From Paraburkholderia translucens (lineage in GTDB: Bacteria > Pseudomonadota > Gammaproteobacteria > Burkholderiales > Burkholderiaceae): DNA of 64,000 nt. The first letter of the stretch is position 1. Every line of letters begins with the position of its first letter. Positions 48,773-57,689 of this stretch are shown piece by piece. A model generated the notes under the pieces. That model searched no databases. It was given only the letters and a program-made list of their open reading frames with translations, and was not told where the DNA came from. The position numbers were made by a program, and so were the translations under genes. The stretch is taken from contig NZ_JAJITC010000005.1 of assembly GCF_020881035.1 (NCBI RefSeq), forward strand, positions 186,001 through 250,000, given 5' to 3'.

Positions 48773-50287
48773 CTACCACCCGTATTTGAATTCGACGCCC
48801 GCGTAATCGGCATTGCGGCCGCCCGCCTCACGAACCGAGTTTCCCACCTGGAAGTGCACGGCTTCGACCGAACCTACCAGGTTGGCGGCAATCGTCCAGT
48901 CCGCGCGCAATTGCACATACATCCCTGTCCACCGGCTGCCCTTGCCCGCCGTGCCCGGCACGGGCTGACTCGGCTGCTGGTACACGGCGTCGCCGGTCGT
49001 CTCGCGCCATTGGAAGCCCAGCGCGCCCAGCAGCGTGAGACTGGCCGAAGGCTTGAGCGTGATCGACGGCTTGACATGGATAAGGTTGGCGTAGCCCGTA
49101 TAGCCGGCTAGCGTGAAGTAATAGCCGTTCGGAAATAGCGGATTGAAGGTTTCGAGCCGACCGTCGTGCGGGTGCCGGTCGCCAGACGCCGCGTCGAGTT
49201 GCAGTGCGACACGGGGCGTCCACGGCAGGTCGAACTTGTAACCCGCGATCGAGCCGACCGCCCACGCGAGAACCGTACTGTTACCGACCGTTCCCGTCTG
49301 CAGCATCGCCTCGGCATCCCAATCCACACCGCCGCGCGTACCGAAATAATGCAGGTCCCACACGTCACGGTGCTCGGAACCATGAGCGTCGAGGTATCGC
49401 GCGTTGGTGTTGTTATAGCGGGACCAGTAGCCGGACATGTCACCCGGCCCGACGGACTGGCGCTCGAAACGCACGCCGCTGAAAGTGAGATTGCGGTTCG
49501 ACACATCGTCGAACACGGTCGCGTTGCGATTCTGCACGGGCTGTGTTGCGTAGGCGATAAAGCGCCACTTCTGGTATTCGTAGTCGGCCCAGATGGCATC
49601 GAACGCCTGTCGGACGTTCGGACCATCGCGTACAGAAATGAAACGCTGCAAGTCGAATGCCATTTCCTGGCGGCCAACGCGAAACTTGAACGTGCCGCCG
49701 CCGAGCGCTCCGGTGTAGGCCGCGAATGCCTGCTCGAGATCGAGCGGATTCTTGTCCACCGGCGTCACCACGTTTTTGCCAAACGCCCGTGCATCCACAA
49801 GTTGCACGAAAAACTGCCAGTGCTCGGCGAGACGTGCGTCGGCGTGCACTTCGATGCGCTGAAGCAGATAGGTGTCCGATTGCGCGGTGCCGATACCGAA
49901 CAGCGGTGCGTCATTGGTTTCGATACGCTCACGCAGGTTCGCGCCAAGCGACAGATAGGAGGCCGGATCGCCGCCGAGCGGAATGTACTTGAGGCGGTCG
50001 AGCGGCTTGCGCGGAACGCAGGGGTTCGCAAGCACCGACCAGTCCTCCTGCCAGCGGTTGAACATCACGGCAGGACGTTTGACGTTACACGCGTCGTTCG
50101 ATGTGGCATTGTTTGCCGCCGTGCCTGTGCTCGCACCGGCCGGATCAGCCGCGAGGCTCGCGTCTGCAAGCGGTTGCACGGCCGCTACCGCGAACGCTGC
50201 GTCGGCGCCCGCCAGCAATAGCAAGGCGATGACCGTCAAGCGCGCGGCCTTCGCGCATCGTCGCGCGCGCGTCCTACTCGATACCAT
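48773..50287 (-). CDS. Alginate-export-family outer-membrane porin
   Basis: A 504-aa outer-membrane barrel of the alginate-export family (AlgE-like; PF13372). A signal peptide (about 1-31, RLTVIALLLLAGADAAFA) is followed by a barrel with typical RVGRQEM and ANLRERIETND strands and a terminal aromatic (FKYGW). Members are substrate-specific porins, not only for alginate. The same frame stays open far upstream to 51172, but that part is the shadow of the DUF1275 gene; ATG 50287 has AAGGAA seven bases upstream and a signal peptide. Last gene of the amidohydrolase operon. Confidence 0.88.
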   Translation of the reverse strand: MVSSRTRARRCAKAARLTVIALLLLAGADAAFAVAAVQPLADASLAADPAGASTGTAANNATSNDACNVKRPAVMFNRWQEDWSVLANPCVPRKPLDRLKYIPLGGDPASYLSLGANLRERIETNDAPLFGIGTAQSDTYLLQRIEVHADARLAEHWQFFVQLVDARAFGKNVVTPVDKNPLDLEQAFAAYTGALGGGTFKFRVGRQEMAFDLQRFISVRDGPNVRQAFDAIWADYEYQKWRFIAYATQPVQNRNATVFDDVSNRNLTFSGVRFERQSVGPGDMSGYWSRYNNTNARYLDAHGSEHRDVWDLHYFGTRGGVDWDAEAMLQTGTVGNSTVLAWAVGSIAGYKFDLPWTPRVALQLDAASGDRHPHDGRLETFNPLFPNGYYFTLAGYTGYANLIHVKPSITLKPSASLTLLGALGFQWRETTGDAVYQQPSQPVPGTAGKGSRWTGMYVQLRADWTIAANLVGSVEAVHFQVGNSVREAGGRNADYAGVEFKYGW

Positions 50288-50379
50288 GGATTTCCTTGTT
50301 TTGATCGGCTTGTGTTTGTGTTTGCCCGTCCCGCTCACGACCCGGGCCTGAGCGGGATGATTCCCTGCGCCTCCCGGAT

Positions 50380-51075
50380 TCACGAGTGCCCCGGTGCAAT
50401 CGCGCGCTCGTGTTCTCCCGTACTCACCGCGAGCCCGACGAGCGCACACGCCGGCGCAAGCAGCGCCCAGAAGCCCATGTAGACCAGCCCTAGTGCCCCG
50501 GCTATCGCGCCAACCGCAAACGCGACAATGGCCGGCATCATCGAGCCGAAGCGCGAGCGCGCCGCAGTGCGCACGTTGTCGAGCGTGTCCGGCGACAACA
50601 TGTCGATCACGTCCAGAACGGCTTGCGTGACATTGCCCGTCATCACCGTATTCGGCACGCCAGGACGCTGAATCAAACGCGGATGCGCATTCTGCACGCC
50701 CATCGCGAACGCACCCACGGCGCCGGCCACGATGACAGGCAAGCTGTCGGGCCGGCTGACCGGCGATGCCCATACGCCGGCCAGGCAAAAGCCGAGTATC
50801 AGCACGGCCTGCACCGCAAAGAGCAGGCGTGCGCCCTGACGCGCATGCTGCTGCGGCAGCCAACGCACGAGCAGGCTGCTGAGAACGACCCCGCCGATAA
50901 ACGCGGGAAACACGATCAGCTTGAGCAGAACGCCCTGACCGGAACCGGCGATGCCGGCGCCGATCAACACGAAGTTGCCCGTCACGTGTGCGGTGAACAA
51001 ACCGAACAGCGCAACGAAGCTCAGCGTGTCGACAAAGCCGGCGATCGCGGCAAGGATCGGATCCTCGGACTTCAT
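50380..51075 (-). CDS. DUF1275 (YoaK-family) membrane protein
   Basis: A 231-aa inner-membrane protein with about six hydrophobic segments and the DUF1275 signature GFVDTLSFVALFGLFTAHVTGN at the N-terminus. Function unknown; transport is a common guess. The ATG overlaps the VOC gene's stop by four bases (ATGA), indicating translational coupling within the operon. Confidence 0.9.
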   Translation of the reverse strand: MKSEDPILAAIAGFVDTLSFVALFGLFTAHVTGNFVLIGAGIAGSGQGVLLKLIVFPAFIGGVVLSSLLVRWLPQQHARQGARLLFAVQAVLILGFCLAGVWASPVSRPDSLPVIVAGAVGAFAMGVQNAHPRLIQRPGVPNTVMTGNVTQAVLDVIDMLSPDTLDNVRTAARSRFGSMMPAIVAFAVGAIAGALGLVYMGFWALLAPACALVGLAVSTGEHERAIAPGHS

Positions 51076-51986
51076 TGCGCCGCGCCCGCATGAATTTCGG
51101 CGATATAGCCGCCCGGGAACTGCACGATCGCGGCATCACGCCCGGCCGAGTTGAACGGCGGCACGAGCACATTGGCGCCAGCGGCCTTCGCCTTTTGCAG
51201 CGTATCGGCCAGATTCGATACTTCGTAGCCGGTCACTTCGCGCCCGAACGGGTAAGGCAGATGACCGTCCGTCACGAGCACGGTCATCTTGCCGAACGGC
51301 GATTCGATTCGAATGCGGCGATAGGTGTCGTCAGGCCTGCCGATCTCGACACCCGGCGCCTTCAGGTCATCGGACACCACCTTGCCGTGCGAGAACTTGA
51401 CGAAATCGTGAACCAGCTTGTGCACGCTTTGCGGCGACACGTAGACCCGATTCTCGGGAATCGTTTGCAGCTTGTCGTAACGCGGGGCCTCGGTGTGCCA
51501 GTAGAGCTGCATGTTGGTGCCGCCCGCCCATGTGATGATCGCATCGCGGCCGATCGGGTCGGGGAACGTATCGACGACCACATCCGCACCGAGTGCACGC
51601 GCCGACTTCACCGCCGCGTCCATGTCCGTCACGAGGTAGCCCGTGCGCTCCGCGCCGAACGGATACGGCATGGGCGTCTTGAAGCCGAACACGGAGATCG
51701 TGCCTGCCGGCGTAAATACGAGCTGCGACATCGTCTGGCTCGGTGTCGGCGTGACCTGAAACACACCCTGCTTCGACTTGCTGCCGCCGAACGTCGCCAC
51801 GAAGCTGTCGGTGAAGCGGTCGAAATCTTCGGGTGCCACGTAGACGTGCGTCGTGTCGTACTGCGGACCGACGGCGACCGACGGCGATTCGGCTGGCATG
51901 ACGGGCGGCTTCGCGAACGCAACGGGCGCGGCGGCGAGACCGCCCGCAATCATCAAGGCAACAAAGGCAGTGCGAATGGCTTTCAT
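51072..51986 (-). CDS. Exported tandem-VOC (glyoxalase-like) protein
   Basis: A 304-aa periplasmic protein with a signal peptide (about 1-25, cleaved near VAFA) and two vicinal-oxygen-chelate-like halves (about 45-175 and 180-300), each with the beta-alpha-beta-beta-beta pattern and a PYPFGxExTGY segment repeated in both halves. Possible metal ligands are His in DTTHVYV and Glu in AEIHAG. Substrate unknown. The start at 51986 has AAGGAA seven bases upstream; earlier Met codons precede no signal peptide. Fifth gene of the operon, overlapping DUF1275. Confidence 0.78.
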   Translation of the reverse strand: MKAIRTAFVALMIAGGLAAAPVAFAKPPVMPAESPSVAVGPQYDTTHVYVAPEDFDRFTDSFVATFGGSKSKQGVFQVTPTPSQTMSQLVFTPAGTISVFGFKTPMPYPFGAERTGYLVTDMDAAVKSARALGADVVVDTFPDPIGRDAIITWAGGTNMQLYWHTEAPRYDKLQTIPENRVYVSPQSVHKLVHDFVKFSHGKVVSDDLKAPGVEIGRPDDTYRRIRIESPFGKMTVLVTDGHLPYPFGREVTGYEVSNLADTLQKAKAAGANVLVPPFNSAGRDAAIVQFPGGYIAEIHAGAAQ

Positions 51987-52026
51987 AGCGGAATTTCCTT
52001 GATATTTCATCGTACTGATCAATCTG

Positions 52027-52473
52027 TCAGGCGCGGCTCTCGCCGGCCGGACGCCGTGTATCGTCGAGCAGAGTCGCGAGCACGAGCCCCGCGATCAGTC
52101 CCAGATGCTCGAAAAAACTGTTGAGCGCCATGAAGCGCTCGGCACCGGCATGGTTCCAGAAGTCGTTGGCAACCAGCATCGCGACGACGGTCAGCATGCC
52201 GAGGCCGCCTGCGCCGATCCATGTGAAGCGGCGCAATACCACGCACAGCGAGCCGGCGATCTCGACCGCCACCGCGAGCGCTGCCCAGAGGGCGGCCGGA
52301 TGCAGGCCGAAATGCGCCTGCTCCGCAATCGCGCCCTCGAAGTTCAACGCTTTGGTGACACCGCCGATGAGGTAGGCGGACACGAGTGCGAGGCGCGCGA
52401 GCGGCGCAACCCACGGCTGCGATAGCAGCGCACGGACCCATGCAGGGTTGCTGCTGCCGTTCCATAACGTCAT
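52027..52473 (-). CDS. DoxX-family membrane protein
   Basis: A 148-aa inner-membrane protein with four hydrophobic segments, matching the DoxX family (LARLALVSAYLIGGVTKALNF at the first helix). DoxX proteins are often linked to redox stress or thiol metabolism. The start lies one base after the amidohydrolase stop (TGA-C-ATG), so translation is probably coupled; the longer frame upstream is the shadow of the amidohydrolase C-terminus. Confidence 0.85.
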   Translation of the reverse strand: MTLWNGSSNPAWVRALLSQPWVAPLARLALVSAYLIGGVTKALNFEGAIAEQAHFGLHPAALWAALAVAVEIAGSLCVVLRRFTWIGAGGLGMLTVVAMLVANDFWNHAGAERFMALNSFFEHLGLIAGLVLATLLDDTRRPAGESRA

Positions 52474-52474
52474 G

Positions 52475-54364
52475 TCAGATCGCCCAGCAGGAACAGCCGA
52501 ATGCGCCCCAGAAGCTCTTTGCATCCGAAGTCGGCAACGCACTGGCCCACGCGCTCGCGTGCGCATGGCCGTGCACGCCGCAGGCGCTCGCGCAGGCGCA
52601 CATCGCAGCGGCAGCGGCACGCCCGAGCGGCGCGCCGTCGCGCTGCGTCGCGCCCCAGCCGCCATAGCCGCCGTATTGGCGCACCGGCGACCAGTCCGGC
52701 ATGGCAGGGGGAATTGGCTGATCGTGTTGCGAGAACGGCCCCGCGCCCCAGACGATCTTTCCGCCGACGACCGTGAGCAACGCGGTGGTTCCGGCTATGT
52801 CGTCCTCCGCGCACGAGAAGAAGTCCCGGTCCGGAACCATCAGGTCGGCGAGCTGCCCGGGCGCGATGCGGCCTTTCTTGCCCTCTTCGTTCGAGAACCA
52901 GGTGACGTACTCCGTCCACATGCGCAGCGCCGTATCGCGATCGAGCAGATTACGTTGCGGATACATCCGCAGACCGCCGACCGTCTTGCCACTTACGAGC
53001 CATGCGAGCGACACCCATGGGTTGTACGACGCGACCCGCGTCGCATCGGTGCCGGCCGAGACCTTGATGCCCTTCTCGAGCATTCTCGCGACAGGCGGCG
53101 TGGCTTGGGCCGCTTGCGCGCCATAGCGCTCGACGAAATACTCGCCCTGGTAGGCCATGCGATGCTGAACCGCGATGCCGCCACCGAGCGCTGCGATGCG
53201 ATCCATCGAGCGCTCGGAAACGGTTTCCGCGTGATCGAAGAACCAGTTGATACCGTCGAGCGGAATATCCTCGTTGACCTTTTCGAACACATCGAGCGCG
53301 CGGCTGATGGTTTCGTCGTAGGTCGCATGCAGGCGCCACGGCCAGCGGTTCTGTGCGAGCACCCGCACCACGCCTTCGAGTTCGCCTTCCATTCCAGGCG
53401 GCAGTTCGGGACGCGCCACGCGGAAGTCCTCGAAGTCGGCCGCCGAAAACACCAGCATTTCACCGGCACCGTTGTGACGGAAGTAGTCCGAACCATCGTG
53501 ATACCTGACCGAGCCGGTCCAGTTCACGAAGTCTTCCTTTTCGGCCTTCGGCTTTTGCGTGAAAAGGTTGTACGCGATGCGCACCGTCATTTCGCCGGCA
53601 TCATGGAGCTTGCGGATGACTTCGTAATCGTCCGGGTAGTTCTGCGAGCCGCCGCCGGCATCGATCGCGCCGGTCACGCCAAGGCGGTTGAGTTCGCGCA
53701 TGAAATGGCGCGTCGAATTGTATTGATACTCCAGCGGCAGCTTCGGGCCTTTCGCGAGTGTCGCGTAGAGGATCGATGCATTGGGGCTAGCGAGCAGCAG
53801 CCCGGTGGGATTGCCCGCGCTGTCGCGCATGATCGTGCCGCCCGGCGGCTCGGGCGTGTCCTTCGTATAGCCCACCACGCGCAATGCGGCAGCGTTGAGC
53901 AGCGCCCGGTCGTACAGATGCAGGATGAACACGGGCGTATCCGGCGCGACGGCGTTCAGCTCGTCGAGCGTCGGCAGCCGCTTCTCTTCGAACTGGTGCT
54001 CGGTGAAGCCGCCGACCACGCGCACCCATTGCGGCGCCGGCGTGATCGCGACCTGCTGCCTGAGCATTTCCATGGCAACGGCGAGCGAACGTACGCCGTC
54101 CCAGCGCAGCTCCATGTTGTAGTTCAGACCGCCGCGGATCAGATGCAGGTGATTGTCGATGAGACCGGGCAGCGCGGGCCGGCCACCGAGATCGATCACT
54201 TTGGTCGCGCGGCCCGCGAGCGGCATGACGTCCGCATCGCTGCCGACCGCGACGAAGCGGCCGTCGGTAATCGCCACGGCACTGGCGACCGGGTTCGAAC
54301 GATCCAGCGTCGTGAACCGTCCGTTATGCAAAATCAGATCCGGATGGGTAGCGGTTGCGCCCAT
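52475..54364 (-). CDS. YtcJ-type amidohydrolase with a Cys-rich C-terminal tail
   Basis: A 629-aa metal-dependent amidohydrolase of the YtcJ/AmiF subgroup. The metal-binding DNHLHLIRGG motif lies near residue 71, and further ligands in HATYDE, FDHAETVSE and AGTDATR fit the TIM-barrel core. The C-terminal composite strand (ADLMVPDRDFF) is followed by an extra tail of about 60 residues rich in Cys, Ala and His (MCACASACGVHGHAHAS and FGCSCWAI), unusual for the family. It presumably hydrolyses an amide or a cyclic amide supplied through the operon's porin; no substrate can be named. It is 28 bp downstream of the XapX gene. Confidence 0.87.
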   Translation of the reverse strand: MGATATHPDLILHNGRFTTLDRSNPVASAVAITDGRFVAVGSDADVMPLAGRATKVIDLGGRPALPGLIDNHLHLIRGGLNYNMELRWDGVRSLAVAMEMLRQQVAITPAPQWVRVVGGFTEHQFEEKRLPTLDELNAVAPDTPVFILHLYDRALLNAAALRVVGYTKDTPEPPGGTIMRDSAGNPTGLLLASPNASILYATLAKGPKLPLEYQYNSTRHFMRELNRLGVTGAIDAGGGSQNYPDDYEVIRKLHDAGEMTVRIAYNLFTQKPKAEKEDFVNWTGSVRYHDGSDYFRHNGAGEMLVFSAADFEDFRVARPELPPGMEGELEGVVRVLAQNRWPWRLHATYDETISRALDVFEKVNEDIPLDGINWFFDHAETVSERSMDRIAALGGGIAVQHRMAYQGEYFVERYGAQAAQATPPVARMLEKGIKVSAGTDATRVASYNPWVSLAWLVSGKTVGGLRMYPQRNLLDRDTALRMWTEYVTWFSNEEGKKGRIAPGQLADLMVPDRDFFSCAEDDIAGTTALLTVVGGKIVWGAGPFSQHDQPIPPAMPDWSPVRQYGGYGGWGATQRDGAPLGRAAAAAMCACASACGVHGHAHASAWASALPTSDAKSFWGAFGCSCWAI

Positions 54365-54392
54365 TTGCGTTTCCTCGTTTCTATCAGTTCGA

Positions 54393-54560
54393 TTAAAAGC
54401 CCAACAACTGCCTCAGGGAGGGAACGGCCTGCGCGCCGAACAACATGCCAAGCAGGCCGATGAGGGCAACGAGCGGAGGCGCCGGCGAGCGGACCTTGAT
54501 CACGCTGTAGATCACGCCTATCAGCATCCCTGCGGCGAGGGACAGCAGATAAGATTCCAT
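54393..54560 (-). CDS. XapX domain small membrane protein (copy 1)
   Basis: A 55-aa protein with two hydrophobic helices separated by the SPAPPLVALIGLLGML segment, the XapX signature. Function unknown. The start at 54560 gives the standard MESYLLSLAAGMLIGV N-terminus. It sits between the isochorismatase-like and amidohydrolase genes in the operon, and two related sequences occur nearby (55669 and 58092). Confidence 0.88.
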   Translation of the reverse strand: MESYLLSLAAGMLIGVIYSVIKVRSPAPPLVALIGLLGMLFGAQAVPSLRQLLGF

Positions 54561-54696
54561 ACGATCAGTCTCTCTGTGAGGTTGGAATGCTGATGCGAGA
54601 CCTCGCGGTTCAACCCGAGTGCCTCGCGGGGGGATGCGCTGCCGCCGCCTTCGCGCGGAGCGCATCCCTCCGGTTCCCGCGATCGCGACGAGGCGA

Positions 54697-55383
54697 TTAA
54701 CGTGCCGGTACGGCCGGCAGGACCTCGTGCGGCGTCGCGGTGCGCTGCGCTGCCTTGTGGACCATCGTGTATGCGTAGTCGACGCCCATGCCGTACGCGC
54801 CCGAGTGTTCCTTCGCGATCGCCATCACGGCGTCGTAGGTCGCGCGGTGAGCCCAGTCGCGCTGCCATTCGAGCAGGACTTGCTGCCACGTGACGGGCAC
54901 GGCGCCCGCCTGGACCATGCGCTGCATCGCGAAGTCGTGCGCGTCTTTCGACGTGCCGCCCGATGCGTCGGCCACCATGTAGATCTCGTAGTCGCCTTCG
55001 AGCATGGCGCACAGCGCGAACGTCGTGTTGCAGACCTCGGTCCACAGACCCGCCACGACCACTTTCTTGCGGCGGTTCGCCGCGAGCGCGTCGCGCACCT
55101 TCTGGTCGTCCCACGAATTCATCGACGTGCGTTCGAGCACCTTGTGCTCGGGGAACACGTCGAGCAGTTCCGGATACGTGTAACCCGAGAAGCTTTGCGA
55201 TTCGACCGTGGTGATGGTGGTCGGAATGTCGAAAACCTTGGCCGCCTTGGCCAGACCGACGACGTTGTTCTTCAGCACCTGGCGGTCGATCGACTGAACG
55301 CCGAACGCCATTTGCGGTTGGTGATCGATGATGATCAGTTGGCTGTTCTGCGGAGTGAGAACTTCGAGCTTCGAATTGTTCAT
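54697..55383 (-). CDS. Isochorismatase-family hydrolase (YcaC-like)
   Basis: A 228-aa cysteine hydrolase. The catalytic triad is visible as Asp20 in IIIDHQP, a Lys region near 84-106 and Cys118 in GLWTEVCNTTFA. The sequence resembles YcaC-type hydrolases of unknown substrate more than entB isochorismatases. First gene of the seven-gene operon; the ATG at 55383 is preferred over a longer frame and has AAAGGA upstream at a rather long distance. Its promoter region is shared with the divergent XapX copy 2 and contains phased TTAA repeats. Confidence 0.87.
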   Translation of the reverse strand: MNNSKLEVLTPQNSQLIIIDHQPQMAFGVQSIDRQVLKNNVVGLAKAAKVFDIPTTITTVESQSFSGYTYPELLDVFPEHKVLERTSMNSWDDQKVRDALAANRRKKVVVAGLWTEVCNTTFALCAMLEGDYEIYMVADASGGTSKDAHDFAMQRMVQAGAVPVTWQQVLLEWQRDWAHRATYDAVMAIAKEHSGAYGMGVDYAYTMVHKAAQRTATPHEVLPAVPAR

Positions 55384-55554
55384 GACGGGTATGTCCTTTG
55401 AACCGGAGAGAGGAGGGAGTCGCCATGCCGGCGTGGCCGGCGGGCGTCCGATGTGGATTGGCGCTGGGCGATTCGACATCCAGCTGCGGTTATTTGACAC
55501 GCACAGACACACCGCCAACAACTAAAAAAGGATTAGATTTTATTGCCCGAATAA

Positions 55555-55590
55555 TTAATCTTAAAAACCCTTAATTGGGATTTTCTTAAT
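55555..55590. promoter_or_regulatory. Phased TTAA repeat, site 4
   Basis: TTAA cores start at 55555, 55561, 55571 and 55586; the 55561/55571 pair is spaced exactly 10 bp (TTAAAAACCCTTAAT). The pair lies 94 bp before the XapX copy 2 start and about 180 bp before the isochorismatase start. A possible -10 (TAGTCT, 55604-55609) follows toward XapX. Confidence 0.55.
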
Positions 55591-55668
55591 GCCGAGTAAC
55601 CGGTAGTCTTTTCACGAATTCGCCGGGTAGATCCTGTAACGGGACAGGTCGTTAATGGAACACGCACT

Positions 55669-55950
55669 ATGAAACCGTATATTTTTTCCCTGTTGGCCGG
55701 CATTCTTGCCGGTGTCGTCTACGGTGTGATCGGCGTGCAATCGCCGGCGCCGCCCACCATTGCGCTGATGGGCCTGCTAGGCATGCTGGCCGGCGAGCAG
55801 ATACTTCCGCTCGCGCGCAGGGTGCTCTCCGGATACAAGTTGGGTGCCGCATGGCGCGAGGCGAAATGCGGCCAGCACATGTTCGGATCGCTGCCGGGTG
55901 CTCACGGCTCCAACGCGACCGCAAGGGACCAGCAGTCATCCTCATTCTGA
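55669..55950 (+). CDS. XapX domain membrane protein (copy 2) with C-terminal extension
   Basis: A 93-aa protein. Residues 1-55 match XapX copy 1 closely (MKPYIFSLLAGILAGVVYGVIGVQSPAPPT), with two hydrophobic helices; the remaining 38 residues are a polar extension including AWREAKCGQHMFGS that copy 1 lacks. Divergent from the isochorismatase operon. Function unknown. Confidence 0.85.
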   Translation: MKPYIFSLLAGILAGVVYGVIGVQSPAPPTIALMGLLGMLAGEQILPLARRVLSGYKLGAAWREAKCGQHMFGSLPGAHGSNATARDQQSSSF

Positions 55951-56067
55951 TCGGCATCTCTCGGGCCTCAGCCTCGAATGCCCGGGAGCACCGTCCAGTT
56001 ACCTCGCTCAATCCCTCGAGTCACGCGCTGACGACAAACGTCGTTCGTCGCGTGACTCAAGCCTTTC

Positions 56068-56265
56068 TCATGCGAGCTCGAAACGGCCCGGGTTCATCAC
56101 CTTGCCCCGCGCGGCCACCAAGTGGCGCACCAGCTTCTGCTCACCGTCCGCGCTCGCATAGACCTCGCTCAGCGCGCGCACCACCGAGTGCGCACCGAAG
56201 ATCAGGTCGACGCGTGTGCCGGTCCACTTGAGTGTGCCGGTGTTGCGGTCGCCGCCCTCGAACAC
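56068..56265 (-). pseudogene. katG: Catalase-peroxidase (katG) 3' remnant
   Basis: The minus-strand frame encodes about 64 residues that match the extreme C-terminus of Kat[20 protein letters not shown], then [19 protein letters not shown] and [11 protein letters not shown], closed by the expected stop. The heme and catalytic domains (more than 650 residues) are missing. Upstream the frame runs into an unrelated small gene in a different frame, so this is a decayed relic and not a functional gene. Confidence 0.85.
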
Positions 56266-56567
56266 ATCCCTGTCTTCACAGCGGTCTTGCCACGGCGCAG
56301 CAGCTTGACCTGAGACCGCGCGATGTCACTCCAGGTCTGCTCCGCTCGACGCACGGCGCAATCGAACGACTCGTCTTCCACCGTGCAGCGACCGTCAACG
56401 GTAATCAGCCACCCCTTGCGCGTACGCGTGCAACTCACGCGTCCGTCTTCCATGAGGTCGGCGTACCAGCGCCAGACGCGCGCATCGTCAGCGTTCGCAC
56501 GAGCGGCGGCAGCCAGACGCGTAATCTCAAGGCTATGCGGGTGCGAGCCTTGCTGTTTCAAACTCAT
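56202..56567 (-). CDS. Hypothetical protein whose 3' end runs into the katG remnant
   Basis: A 121-aa frame with a convincing start (AAGGAA six bases before ATG 56567) and an N-terminal 95 residues of normal composition, including [32 protein letters not shown]. The last 20-25 residues are read out of frame through the katG fragment ([15 protein letters not shown]), so the original C-terminus was probably replaced at a junction near 56265-56285. I do not recognise a domain. Confidence 0.55.
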   Translation of the reverse strand: MSLKQQGSHPHSLEITRLAAAARANADDARVWRWYADLMEDGRVSCTRTRKGWLITVDGRCTVEDESFDCAVRRAEQTWSDIARSQVKLLRRGKTAVKTGMCSRAATATPAHSSGPAHAST

Positions 56568-56681
56568 TTCATTTCCTTTTCGAAGCCACTCAAGACCGGG
56601 CGCCATGCGCAAAAGGCCTGCTCCGCGTTGGTTCAAAACGCAAAGCAGGCAAGCGAGTTACGCAGATCTCGCCGTCATGCC

Positions 56682-57689
56682 TCAAGACTTGAGGAATTCG
56701 AGCAGGTCGGCATTGACCTGATCGACGTGCGTGCTGCACATGCCATGCGGCGCGCCCTTGTAGACCTTGAGCGTCGCGTTCCTGACGATCTTCGCCGAGA
56801 GCTTCGCCGAATCGTCGATCGGCACGATCTGGTCGTCGTCGCCGTGCAGGATCAGCGTGGGCACACTGATCTTCTTGAGGTCGTCGGTGTAGTCGACTTC
56901 AGAGAACTGCCTGATGCACTCGTACTGGCCTTTGATCGAACCGGCCATGCCCTGGCGCCAGAAGTCCTGCACGAGACCCTGCGAGACTTTTGCATCGGGG
57001 CGGTTGAAGCCGTAGAACGGTGTGGTCAGGTCCAGATAGAACTGCGAGCGGTTCGCCGCCACGCCCGCGCGGATACCGTCGAAGACCGACATCGGCAGAC
57101 CGTCCGGATTGTTCGCGGACTTCACCATCTGAGGCGGCACCGCGCCGATCAGCACAGCCTTCGCCACACGCTTCTCGCCGTGGCGGCCAATGTAATGCGC
57201 CACCTCGCCTCCGCCCGTGGAATGGCCCACGAGCATCGCGCCTTTCACGTCGAGCGCGTCGAGCACAGCCGCGAGATCGTCGGCGTAGGTGTCCATGTCG
57301 TTGCCCGCTGACGGCTGGCCCGAACGGCCATGGCCACGGCGGTCGTGCGCGATCACCCGGTAGCCCCGATTCACGAGGAAGAGCATCTGCGCGTCCCAAG
57401 CGTCAGCCGAGAGCGGCCAGCCGTGCGAGAAGACGACCGGCACGCCCGTGCCCCAGTCCTTGAAGAAGATCTGCGTGCCGTCCTTCGCGCTCACGTAACT
57501 GCCGCCGTGATGATGCGAGGTGCTGCTCGTGGACGCCGGGACGCCCGCCGTCGCCGCATTAGCGGACCCGCTGGACACGCTGGACGCGGCGGCGACCGCG
57601 GCCACGGCGCCGGCCATGCCCGCACTTGCCGAAAGCAGCCTGCGGCGCGACGCCGAAGGCCTGGTCGAATCGATTTGCTGAGTGTTCAT
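56682..57689 (-). CDS. Tat-exported alpha/beta hydrolase (non-heme chloroperoxidase-like)
   Basis: A 335-aa protein. The N-terminus carries a twin-arginine signal ([14 protein letters not shown], residues about 14-48), so it should be exported folded. The hydrolase domain (about 65-335) shows [12 protein letters not shown] (oxyanion region), nucleophile Ser157 in VGHSTGGGE, Asp in [10 protein letters not shown] and His in [10 protein letters not shown]. It belongs to the perhydrolase/non-heme haloperoxidase subgroup, whose native substrates are often esters. GGAG precedes the ATG at 57689. Its neighbours suggest a stress-related setting. Confidence 0.87.
   Translation of the reverse strand: MNTQQIDSTRPSASRRRLLSASAGMAGAVAAVAAASSVSSGSANAATAGVPASTSSTSHHHGGSYVSAKDGTQIFFKDWGTGVPVVFSHGWPLSADAWDAQMLFLVNRGYRVIAHDRRGHGRSGQPSAGNDMDTYADDLAAVLDALDVKGAMLVGHSTGGGEVAHYIGRHGEKRVAKAVLIGAVPPQMVKSANNPDGLPMSVFDGIRAGVAANRSQFYLDLTTPFYGFNRPDAKVSQGLVQDFWRQGMAGSIKGQYECIRQFSEVDYTDDLKKISVPTLILHGDDDQIVPIDDSAKLSAKIVRNATLKVYKGAPHGMCSTHVDQVNADLLEFLKS

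Noticed and set aside
48773..51172. A single 799-residue open frame ending in the porin
   Set aside because: Only the last 504 residues look like a protein; the first part is a shadow of the DUF1275 gene and has no start signal, whereas ATG 50287 has a ribosome-binding site and signal peptide.
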